From contig NC_061508.1 in the NCBI RefSeq assembly GCF_022539505.1, positions 31,242,256 to 31,306,255 of the forward strand: DNA of 64,000 nt. Direction: 5' to 3'. Of the stretch, positions 55,001 through 64,000 are shown one piece after another. How positions within the stretch are numbered: the first letter of the stretch is position 1; each line of letters begins with the position of its first letter. The notes beneath the pieces are model-generated. The model was not told the DNA's origin. It ran no database searches and saw nothing but the letters and a program-made list of their open reading frames with translations. The position numbers were made by a program, and so were the translations under genes. Source of the DNA: Lolium rigidum (lineage: Eukaryota > Streptophyta > Magnoliopsida > Poales > Poaceae).

Positions 55001-57984
55001 AAAATAGAAAAAGCATGTATCTACCCCTAACCCTTAACTCTGTCTTATGAAGTCAGGCATGAAGATAAGTGGTTTTGGGTTTCAAACATGGAAATTTCAA
55101 AAACATCCCAAAAGCTTAATTTTAGAGTGACTAAAAAGGATCCAAGCTTACCTTTTCATTTTCATGTTTATGCTTGTTTAAATCTTGGTCAAACATAGGA
55201 TTTGACCAAGATTCAAATGGGCATAAACATTCAGAAAAAATTAAAAAATAAAAAACCAACGCACATTAGTAGCCCAAAATCGAACCAGTAGTTGGATATT
55301 TTTGAACTTGATCTGTAGTAGTGGGCAAAACCCTAGATTAACCTATTTAATCATAGATTCGTAGGTCGATTTTTCTACTTTTTATTATTACTATGCAGCA
55401 CATGTGTGTTTGCCCGTCGAGTGAAACTCGGAGGAAGAGGGATCACTCGGAAGGAGTGAAGAAGGGAGTGCATTATGGTGTCTCCCCTTTTCGGGTGATG
55501 ATGTTGATTGTTGTGCAGGTTTTGTCAGTGAGCAGGAGGTGCGAGCGAGCGAGCGAGTCGAGCGAGGCCGAGAATGAGAGAGATTTTTTTTGTGAGAGGG
55601 ACAACCGAAGGATCCTGAAGGACCCGGAGACTTCCAATACGCATCCTGATGCGTCTTCTCTTGACAAAGAAGATGGCTGGGAGTTTGCGTACCTACTGCA
55701 CGTGACTTGTGCTCACCGAAGTGTGGGACCTCACGCATGGGCACCACACGTAAGTGACAGACCTGTTGGTGTAAAAACTCGGTTGATTATTATAGTGCAT
55801 TAGAACAAAGTTTCCTATGGATTAAAGGGTAGGAAATCCAAGTTAACTCATTTACATGACATTAATTTTTCCATGAAGCAAAGTTAACACATCTATCAAT
55901 TGGTACATTTTGGAGTGACTAAGAAGGATCCATGCTTACTTATTCGTTTTCACGTGTTAAACTTGTTTAAATCTTGCTCAAACCTAGGATTTCACCAAGA
56001 TTCAAATGGGCAAGAAAATAAAAAAATGAAAAAATGAAATACCAATGCACATAGTCTTCTTATGTCATATAGTAAGCATTCAAGATGATAAACAAGGTCT
56101 AGACATATTCAAACCAGGCAAATAAGGTATCTACTCCCTAACGACCCTAAACTCTGTCTTATGACTAAGAAGGATCGAGGCTTACCTTTTCATTTTCATG
56201 TTTTAAAATTGTTTAAATCTTGGTCAAACCTAGCTAGTATTTGACCAAGATTCAAATGGGCATAAATTCAAAAAAATTAGAAAAATGAAAAACGAAAGCA
56301 CATAGCCTTCTTATGTCATAAAGTAAGAATTCAAGTTGATAAACAAGGTCTAGACATATTCAAACTAGACAAATCATGTATCTACCCCTAACACTAAACT
56401 CTGTCTTATGAAGTCAAGCATGAAGAGAAGTGGTTTTGGGTTTCAAACATGGAAATTTCAAGAACCTCCCAAAAGATTCATTTTAGAGTGACTAAGAAGG
56501 ATCCATGGTTACCTTTTCATTTTCATATTTTAAACTTGTTTAAATCTTTGTCAAACCTAGGATTTGACCAAGATTCAAATGGGCATAAAAATTCAGAAAA
56601 AATCAAAAGAATGATAAACCAAAGCACATAGCATTCTTATTTCATATAGTAAGCATTAAAGTTGATAAACAAGGTCTAGACATATTCAAACCAGATAAAT
56701 CATGTATATATCTACCCCTAACCCTTAAACTATATCTGTACTTATGAAGTCAATCATGAAGAGAAGTGGTTTTGGGTTTCAAACATGAAAATTTCAAGAA
56801 CATCCCAAAAGCTGCTTCATTTTAGAGTGACTAAGAAGGATCCATGCTTACCTTTTCGTTTTCATATTTTATACTTGTTTAAATCTTGGTCAAACCTAGG
56901 ATTTGACCAAGATTCAAATGGGCATAAAATTCAAAAAAATTAGAAGAATGAAAAACAAAAGCACATAGTCTTCTTATGTCATATAGTAAGCATTCAAGTT
57001 GATAAACATGGTTTAGACATGTGTTTAAACCAGACAAATCATGTATCTACCCCCTAACCATAAACTCGGTCGATCTTATGAAGTCTAGCATGAAGAGAAG
57101 TCGTATTGGTTTCAAACATGGAAATTTCAAGAACCTCCCAAAAGCTTCATTTTAGAGTGACTATAAAAGATCCAGGCTTGACTTTTCATTTTCATGTTTT
57201 AAAATTGTTTAAATCTTGGTCAAACCTAGCTAGCTAGTATTTGACCAAGATTCAAATGGGCATAAAATTAAAAAAAGAACCAGAAAAATGAAAAACCAAA
57301 GCACATAGCCATCTTATGTCATATATAGTAAGCATTCAAGTTGATAAACATGGTCTAGACATATTCAAATTAGAAAAAAAAGCATGTATCTACCCGTAAC
57401 CCTTAACTCTGTCTTATGAAGTCAAGCATGAAGAGAAAGTGGTTTTGGGTTTCAAACATGGAAATTTCAAAAACTTCCCAAAAGCTTAATTTTAGAGTGA
57501 CTAGGAAGGATCCAGGCTTACCTTTTCATTTTCATGTTTTAAGTTTGTTTAAATCTTGGTCAAACCTAGGATTTGACCAACAAGATTCAAATGAGCATAA
57601 AAATTCAGAAAAAAATCAAAAAAATAGAAAAGAAAAACCAAAGCATATAGTATTCTAAGTCATATATATAGTAAGCATTCAAGTTGATAAACAAGGTCTA
57701 GACATATTCAAACCCGACAAATCATGTATCTACCCCTAAACCTAAACTCTGTCTTATGAAGCCAACCATGAATAGAAGTGGTTTTGGGTTTCAAACATTG
57801 AGATTTGAAGAACCCCCCAAAAGCTTCATTTTAGAATGACTAAGAAGGATCCAGGCTTACCTTTTCATTTTCATGTGTTTTAAACTTGCTTAAATCTTGG
57901 TCAAACCTAGGATTTGACCAAGATTCAAATGGGCATAAACATTTAGAAAAAATCAAAAAATGAAAACCAAAGCACATGAATCTT
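52030..57984. repeat. Satellite array 2, about 335-bp monomer
   Basis: The same monomer family as array 1. The part 53590-57400 repeats 44842-48950 in order, with S1 at the matching place (offsets 8759 bp at the start, 8443 bp near the end). The part 52620-53480 repeats 48610-49450 (offset about 4010 bp). Some monomers are shortened, for example the join at about 52570 (aaatttcaaattgatgaac) and the one near 53500. Confidence 0.87.
55260..55910. repeat. Spacer block S1, copy 2
   Basis: Near-identical to 46770-47390, with about 30 additional bases near 55345-55375 (taatcatagattcgtaggtcg). Confidence 0.75.
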
Positions 57985-59085
57985 CATACCCACGATAGTC
58001 CGTCTTGTGAAGACATTTTGTTTTTTACTACCCTATCACATGTTTCTGTATATAGTAAGTAATATGTATCCAAAAATGATTTTTGGGGATTTATAGGACG
58101 AAGTTATAACACACCTACATTTCAAATTGGAATTACTTTCAATAAATCAGCATAAAGTCATTTAAATGTGTGAAACTAGCTAGAAAGCACTAAAAAACGT
58201 AAAGCGTTGGGAATTTTCACTAATATGTGGCCTTATTTATCTTAAAAATGTAGTGGCTCCATTTTGAGCCGTATCTTATGTACCCCATTCACAAAATAAA
58301 CCTATTTTGTCATCTAGAAATTGAAAAATGAGTTTTATATACCAAAAAAATGAAAAGTCTAGTCAGCAACATTGTTGGGAATGGCAAGATGCACCACCAT
58401 GCCCAATTTGGGCACATTGTAACAAACTATGCCACAAATATGGCCATAAATATATCATTTGGCTTGCAAACCAGGAATCTTCATACACGATAGTCCGCTT
58501 TGTGAAGACATTTTGTTTTTCACTACCCTATCACATGTTTATTATTTTCCCTGTCAACTAACACATACAAGCACACTCCATGCGGAAGGGTTTCATTTTT
58601 GAGGTTTTCTTCATTTTCATTTATTTATTTCAAAACCAGGTCAAAATGGTCGACATGATTATCCTTGCAAAGGGGTTGAATATTTTAGTACTATCACTGG
58701 TTTCTATATATAGTAAGTAATATGTATCTAAAAATGATTTGTGGGGACTTGTAGGACCAAGTTATAACACACCTACAATTCAAATTTGAATTACTTTCAA
58801 TAAATCAGCATAAAGTCATTTAAATGTGCAAAACTAGCTAGAAAGCACTTAAAACCGTAAATTTGGGAATTGGCATTAAAATATGGCCTAATTTATTTTA
58901 AAAATGTAGATGCGCCATTTTGACCCATATTTTATCTACCCCATGCACAAAATAAACATATTTTATCATCTAGAAAATGAAAAACGATTTTTTATACCGA
59001 AAACTTGAAAAGTCTAGTCATCAATAGTGTTAGAAATGGCAAGATGCACCACCATGCCCAATTAGAGAACACTATAACAAACAAT
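57985..59085. repeat. S2 family, tandem pair
   Basis: Two consecutive copies: agtaagtaatatgtat begins at 58054 and again at 58712, a 658-bp period. The second is cut off near 59085 after gcaccaccatgcccaatta. Internal words match 50205-50837. Confidence 0.8.
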
Positions 59086-59390
59086 GCTGTCCAGGGAGAA
59101 TCAAACTTGGTAATATTAACTATGTGATTGAACAAAACGTTATATTTGGTTTACCCTTTGAACCTCCTAACTTACCACAACATTGACTTCTTATTTTTAT
59201 TTACAAATAGATATTTTAAAAAACTACCGTAATAATTTATGAGAAAGCGTTGAACAAGTTTCAGAATGTAATTTTATACTTGATATGACCAATAATAGAC
59301 TTAAATTAAATTGGATTTCAAAGTTCAGATTTTATAAGCTAATAGAGTTTCATGTTGCAGACTATGTATTAGCTTGACGGGCACCCCAAG
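59086..59390. other. Unassigned AT-rich sequence
   Basis: About 300 bp with no repeat of anything else in the window and no frame of interest. It separates the S2 repeats from the truncated end of the next element. Confidence 0.5.
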
Positions 59391-59527
59391 AATAAAGTAA
59401 AGCTAGCAACTAATTTTTTTGTGTTTTGATATAATGCAGCAAACAAAGTAGTAAATAAAATAAAGCAAGACAAAAACAAAGTAAAGAGATAGAGAAGTGG
59501 AGACTCCCCTTGCAGCGTGTCTTGATC

Positions 59528-59545
59528 TCCCCGGCAAAGGCGCCA
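59528..59545 (-). other. Primer binding site of the mosaic-LTR element
   Basis: Minus strand TGGCGCCTTTGCCGGGGA: the tRNA-Asp-type PBS with one mismatch (CTTTGCC for CGTTGCC). Confidence 0.75.
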
Positions 59546-59556
59546 GAAAATATGCT

Positions 59557-61282
59557 TGATGGCGTGTATTTCACACGTTCGTTGGGGAACCCCAAGAGGA
59601 AGGTATGATGCGCACAGCAGCAAGTTTTCCCTCGGAAAGAAACCAAGGTTTATCGAACCAGGAGGAGCCAAGAAGCACGTTGAAGGTTGATGGCGGCGGG
59701 ATGTAGTGCGGCGCAACACCAGGGATTCCGGCGCCAACGTGGAACCTGCACAACACAACCAAAGTACTTTGCCCCAACGAAACAGGTGAGGTTGTCAATC
59801 TCACCGGCTTGCTGTAACAAAGGATTAACCGTATTGTGTGGAAGATGATTGTTTGCGAGAAAACGAGTAGAAACAAGTATTGCGAGCAGTAGTAACGCGA
59901 GTAAAACGATAAACAAGCAGCGATAGCGATATTTAGGAACAAGGCCTAGGGATTAGACTTTCACTAGTGGACACTCTCAACTTTGATCACATAACGAGAA
60001 TAGATAAATGCATACTCTACACTCTTGTTGGATGATGAACACATTGCGTAGGATTACACGAACCCTTAATGCCGGAGTTAACAAGCTCCACAATTCAATG
60101 TTCATATTTAAATAACCTTAGAGTGCATGAAAGATCAATAAGACTAAACCAAGTACTAACATAGCATGCACACTGTCACCTTCATGCTATGTAGGAGGAA
60201 TAGATCACATTAATACCATCATAGCAATAGTTAACTTCATAATCTACAAGAGATCATAATCATAGCATACGCCAAGTACTAACACGGATGCACACACTCG
60301 TCACCATTACACCGTGCGGGAGGAATAAAACTACTTTAATAACATTGCTAGAGTAGCACATAGATAAATTGTGATACAAAATACATTGCAATCATAAAGA
60401 GATATAAATAAGCACTTCACTATGCCATTCATAACGGTGAATAAGTATTCCGTGAAATATAGCCTAAGAGACCCACACGGTGCACACACTCGTCACCTTT
60501 ACACACGTGGGACAAGGAGTCTCCGGAGATCACATAAGTAAAACTCACTTGACTAGCATAGTGACATCTAGATTACAAGCATCATCATATGAATCTCAAT
60601 CATGTAAGGCAGCTCATGAGATTATTGTATTGAAGCACATATGAGAGAGATTAACCACATAGCTACCGGTACAGCCCCGAGCCTCGATGGAGAACTACTC
60701 CCTCCTCATGGGAGCAGCAGCGGTGATGAAGATGGCGGTGGAGATGGCAGCGGTGTCGATGGAGAAGCCTTCCGGGGCACTTCCCCGCTCCGGCAGGGTG
60801 CCGGAACAGAGACTCCTGTCCCCCAGATCTTGGCTTCGCGATGGCGGCGGCTCTGGAAGGTTTTCCGTATCGTGGTTCTTCGCATCAGGGGTTTCGCGAC
60901 GGAGGCTTTAAGTATGCGGAAGGGCGGAGTCGGAGGGCTGACGAGGGGCCCACACCATAGGGCAGCGCGGGCCCCCCCTTGGCCGCGCCGCCTTGTGGTG
61001 TCGCCACCTCGTGGCCCCACTTCGTATGCTCTTCGGTCTTCTGGAAGGTTCGTGGAAAAATAGGACCCTGGGACTTGATTTCGTCCAATTCCGAGAATAT
61101 TTCGTTACTAGGATTTCTGAAACCAAAAACAGCAGAAAACAGCAGCGGCACTTCGGCATCTTGTTAATAGGTTAGTTCCAGAAAATGCACGAATATGACA
61201 TAAAGTGTGCATAAAACATGTAGGTATCATCAATAATATGGCATGGAACATAAGAAATTATCGATACGTCAGAGACGTATCA
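59557..61282 (-). repeat. Mosaic 5' LTR (1726 bp)
   Basis: Minus strand TGATACGTCTCTGACG at 61282 to CACGCCATCA at 59557. 59557-59885 matches the U5 ends of elements A, B and D. 59886 to about 60640 does not; it has internal repeats of agtactaacatagcatgcac-type units (about 60152, 60276). 60780-61282 matches again, but at lower identity. Confidence 0.8.
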
Positions 61283-61306
61283 TAGTCCACCTCACCGGAG
61301 ATCGAG

Positions 61307-61384
61307 ATGGGCAAAAAACGCGGCCCCAAAGTCGACCACCCCCAACCAAAGAGTAAATCCGCCCTGGCCTCAGACGAAGGTTGA
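61307..61384 (+). CDS. Possible first exon of a host gene (fragment)
   Basis: The ATG at 61307 reads MGKKRGPKVDHPQPKSKS, then ALASDEG and a TGA at 61382. A splice donor candidate, gaag/gttgat at 61378-61379, lies just before that stop, so the frame could be a short first exon (24 codons) that splices onward. The context ggagatcgagatggg has a purine at -3 and G at +4, as in good plant starts. The LTR of the mosaic element begins only 25 bases upstream, so any promoter is displaced. No downstream exon is recognised. It could also be a captured gene fragment or chance. Confidence 0.3.
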   Translation: MGKKRGPKVDHPQPKSKSALASDEG

Positions 61385-61830
61385 TGAATACTTTACATGT
61401 CCGCTTTTGTTATATGCATTTGATTCACGACACTAGTTTTCGTTGCTTTCTTGCAATGCATTCTTGCTGATATTAGATCGGTGTAGATAGTTGTTTGCCG
61501 CGTAGCTATATGAGATCTCAACCTTACATCTGCTGATCGAGAGGAAGATCGAGGTTATGTCCGCTTTCGCTATGCATTTCTTTTCCGAGAATCACTTCTG
61601 TGTGATATGTTTTGGGGGTTTGAATTATGCATTTTACAAAGGTTATGATAGCAGTCAAGCTAGCAGAGCAATTTGTTGATAGTATTAAACTGCCTGTATT
61701 TTTTTATCTCGGAACTCTGCTGATCGTAACCTTACATCTGCTGGTGGAGAGGCAGAGCTTATGTCCGCTTTCGTTACGCTTTTCTTTTCTAAATATCACT
61801 TCTGCGCGGTACTTTTTTGGGGTTTGAAGT

Positions 61831-62037
61831 ATACAACCTCCACCCTAAACCTGAAGGCTTATTTATAAAAGTCAAACCAAGTAAAGTTTGACCAAACTTT
61901 CTGAATAATCTATCAAGAAATATAATATTTCGTAGATACCGTACGAAAATATATTCGTTATCTGCTCCGTATTTAATGATATTAAATTTGTATTTTGCAT
62001 GTTAATAATGATTTTTGGTAAAAACTTCGGGAAGGTG
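61831..62037. mobile_element. Stowaway-like MITE
   Basis: About 205 bp bounded by TA and imperfect ends (tacaacctccaccct on the left; the right end, reversed, reads tactaccaccttccc). Inside are agtcaaaccaagtaaagtt and tgaccaaactttct, words I know from grass Tc1/mariner MITEs. The flanks carry the two copies of a duplicated segment. The inverted repeats are weak, so the call is tentative. Confidence 0.4.
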
Positions 62038-62177
62038 GTAGTACGTTTTACAAAGGTTATGATAGCAGTCAAGCTACCAGAGCAATTTATTGATAGTATT
62101 AAACTGCATGTATTTTTTTCTATTTGCAACTCTGTGTGCGCCATGTGGAATTGCATGCTCTAGCCAGTTCATCCAAT

Positions 62178-62841
62178 GAGGTTTTATCACTTAACACCAG
62201 AAGTTCGGGATTTTATTTTATCACAGAACCACAACCCTAGAAATTTGTATCACAAAACACCAACATTTGGGGTAATTGTTTCGCAGAATACATGATCTCT
62301 GTTTGATAGCCCATTAGTGACTTCAGGCCACCGTCAGTTTAAGAGTGACAGCAGGTGAAAGACAATTAGACTTTATTTTGTGGTATTTGCTGTTAAACGC
62401 TAAATACAAAGCTGTTTGTCAACACTAGTTGTTAAACCTTATGTCCAGACAGTTCAAAAAAATCTTATGTCCAGGGTAGTTGTATTGGTACATATTATCA
62501 AAACCTTATGTTGGTACAGAATATATTACCCAAATCTCATGTTCTTGTGTGGTTATAATTTCAATGGATATTTGTCATATGGTAATTCATTTTGTGTGTA
62601 GCATATGTAACAAGTGTGACTCGTATTCTCATTTCCACAGAGTGTCTACAAAATTTCACACCAAAATTCATTTGCTTGTAGCAAATATGCTCATGTACTG
62701 TAAATTGGTGTCACGCTGTAGGGTGATGCTCTTGTCAAGCCAACTAATGAAAAATAATGTGTTATGTGAAATAATTTCCCCAAATGTTGGTGTTTTGTGA
62801 TAAAAAATCCCCAACTTGTGGTGCTAAGCGATAAAACCGCT
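62178..62841. mobile_element. Small TIR element (664 bp) with 8-bp TSD
   Basis: Ends gaggttttatcacttaacacc and, reversed from the right, agcggttttatcgcttagcacc form inverted repeats of about 50 bp with mismatches. A perfect 25-bp inner inverted repeat follows (tatcacaaaacaccaacatt... at 62248-62272 and 62778-62802). Flanks catccaat (62170-62177) and cattcaat (62842-62849) make an 8-bp target duplication with one mismatch. An unfilled copy of the site (catccaatagacc) is at 62990-63003. The 8-bp TSD suggests hAT; Mutator (8-11 bp) is also possible. No transposase. Confidence 0.65.
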
Positions 62842-62849
62842 CATTCAAT

Positions 62850-63005
62850 AGACCGAGCCTTAGGCATGTATCATTAGATATTTTTTAGGAAGGCTGCAAA
62901 TATTTATTTTGAATACTGCGTTGCTACTTGCTAGGATTTGAACTCAGGACCTTGTAGGTCTGATACCATTTCGAATTGCATGCTCTAGCAAGTTCATCCA
63001 ATAGA
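62850..63005 (-). repeat. Short segment flanked by a 36-bp direct repeat, with tRNA B-box-like word
   Basis: The flanking word gaattgcatgctctagc...caatagaccga occurs at about 62142-62177 plus 62850-62857 (interrupted by the TIR element) and at about 62971-63009. On the minus strand the segment starts GGTATCAGACCTACAAGG, followed by TCCTGAGTTCAAATCCTAGC, where AGTTCAAATCC resembles a tRNA-type B box. A SINE is possible, but an A box and a clear tail are not evident. Confidence 0.3.
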
Positions 63006-63183
63006 CCGATCTGTTGGAACTTGGAAGACCCTAGGAAATTATATTAAGCACACGCCATTCCATATGGTTAACCATTGGCATGAAATGACACTTAAATGTG
63101 TTTGAGTGTATATGTGGATTTCTTAGCCCTTTCCATCAGTTCGGACTTTTGGTTGCGTTGGCTACTGCATGAAGCTTGACATT

Positions 63184-64000
63184 TGTAACGACCCCGGGTA
63201 GTACCCCTAATAGATCTGCGTGTTCTTTTCTTTTCTGCATCATCATATCATCATGCATCATATCATCCATGATTTTAACAAAATAAAATTATTTTATAAA
63301 TCCTAAATTATTTTGTTTTGTTTTGTTTTCCTCTCATATGGTTTCTATATATAAAACCTCCCCTCATCTTTTCTTTTAATGCCACTCTAACACCAAACCT
63401 ACCTATCCAATAAAATTATTTTCAAATGTTTCCAAACTTCAAAATAAAATTTTGTGCTGCTTTGGTTTGGTTTAAAATGGTTTTCCAAATCTGGTTTTTA
63501 AAAAAAAGAAAGAAAAGGCTTTGAAAAACCCTTCCCCTTTCCTCCCTGGGCCCTTTTCTTCTTCTCTGGCCCATCTCACCCCTCTCCGTTTTCCCCTCCA
63601 TCTCGGTGCAGCCCAACCCACCTCTTGGCCCGTACCTCTTCCATCCCCTTTCTTTCCCCGTTGTCATCTTCCTCACGAGAGAGCACGAGAGAAGCGTGAC
63701 CGTGGTCCTCCACTACCTGCTCTTTTCCCCTCTCCCTTAAATCCCCATCGAGCCCCAGAAAACCCTAGCTGCTCCCCAGTTCCTCCCTCGCGCCGCCAGT
63801 TTCCCCATCCTCTTGTTTTCTTCTCCTCCACGAACAACCAGAGAAGCACACCAACTTCCACCGTCACATGTTCACCATGGCCCCGACGAACCAGAGCATC
63901 CCTTGCTGCGCCGAGGCTACCAGGAGAACCGCCTCGTCGTCCTCTTCATACGGCTGCAAGGAATCGAGCCGGGGCTCGCTCAATCAACGGCAAAATCGCC
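63184..64000 (+). repeat. Start of an LTR (gypsy type), runs off the window
   Basis: Begins TGTAACGACCCCGGGTAGTA after ttgacatt and continues to the window end. It has an AT-rich U3, a TATA box (63346-63355) and then a C/T-rich leader with accctagctgctccccagtt. Its architecture is like the LTR of element F (TGTAACACCCC start, TATA, GC-rich segment), but the sequence differs. Confidence 0.6.
63346..63355 (+). promoter_or_regulatory. TATA box in the last LTR
   Basis: tatatataaaacctcccctc, about 160 bases inside the LTR, followed by a pyrimidine-rich leader. Confidence 0.5.

Larger units (their letters stand above)
59391..61282 (-). mobile_element. Truncated Sabrina/WHAM-like element with mosaic LTR
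   Basis: A minus-strand 5' LTR (59557-61282), PBS (59528-59545) and about 135 bp of leader, cut at about 59391. The LTR ends match the Sabrina-like LTRs here, but about 59886-60640 is a different sequence that I associate from memory with the related WHAM family. No coding sequence remains and no TSD can be tested. Confidence 0.75.
61283..63183 (+). other. Low-copy, intron-like region
   Basis: This stretch is not LTR or satellite. It begins with a possible first coding exon, followed by T-rich sequence with tandem partial duplications (61530-61835 and 61625-62130), a Stowaway-like MITE and a TIR element. Such a mix is typical of a large plant intron or a gene-flanking region. Confidence 0.4.

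Noticed and set aside
44842..57984. Identification of the satellite as the Afa (pAs1) family
   Set aside because: Monomer length (about 335 bp) is close, but the Afa primer words I remember (gatgatgtggcttgaatgg and its partner) are not present. I left it unnamed.
44842..57984. CRISPR-like direct repeats with spacers
   Set aside because: Units are hundreds of bases long and similar throughout, with no short-repeat/unique-spacer pattern, and the DNA is from a plant.
45777..58561. Series of 60-90-codon plus-strand ORFs with similar peptides (MEISKTSQK..., KKDPCLPFHFHVLN)
   Set aside because: They follow the satellite monomer and shift or stop at random between copies. They are by-products of tandem repetition, not a protein family.

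Overview
This window is plant nuclear DNA, almost certainly from a pooid grass (Triticeae or a close relative such as oat). The evidence is its make-up: nested LTR retrotransposons of types typical of large grass genomes (a Sabrina-like group, a BARE1/Angela-like copia, a Tat-lineage gypsy element with a second RNase H, and a CRM-clade chromovirus), plus AT-rich satellite arrays. No complete host gene is visible. Two 100-base N runs (7930-8029 and 23277-23376) are scaffold gaps. Family names rest on remembered structure and were not searched; boundaries, TSDs, PBSs and motifs were read from the sequence.

Layout. 1-4003: minus-strand Sabrina-like element A (gag-protease and 5' LTR). 4004-5434: LINE fragment. 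5435-7698: plus-strand element B, with the same LTR as A but different coding content. 7699-7929: promoter-like DNA ending at a gap. 8030-23145: minus-strand Tat element C, with 3' LTR, an antisense acidic ORF, and integrase split by the complete Sabrina-like element D (10658-18859, TSD cttcc). 23146-23276: start of another LTR (E). 23377-32766: a large, apparently non-coding LARD (F) with a 5.6-kb LTR. It is inserted in the gag-pol of a BARE1/Angela-like copia (G, 32767-44841), whose own 5' LTR is split by a CRM-clade element (H, 36267-44047, TSD gttga). 44842-59085: about 14 kb of satellite DNA, with an about 335-bp monomer family, two other repeated blocks and higher-order duplication. 59391-61282: truncated element with a mosaic LTR. 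61283-63183: low-copy, intron-like DNA with a possible first exon and small TIR elements. 63184-64000: start of another LTR.

How the parts relate. Insertion order can be read from the nesting: satellite, then copia G, then CRM H and LARD F separately; and Tat C, then Sabrina-like D and LTR E. Element D and the visible part of A have only gag-protease, so they would depend on enzymes from other elements. The LARD has no usable ORF. CRM H and Tat C carry full sets of domains, but with frameshifts.

The points most worth a second look are: (1) the satellite monomer, with a 13-bp dyad and a telomere-like motif; (2) repeated one-base differences at CAG/CTG sites in unrelated elements, which may be a sequencing artefact at CHG-methylated cytosines and could explain several frameshifts; (3) hairpins with compensatory base changes in the LARD LTR, and a hairpin of the same design next to the polypurine tract in two element families; (4) the antisense ORF of the Tat element; and (5) the integrase CR motif encoded inside the CRM LTR.
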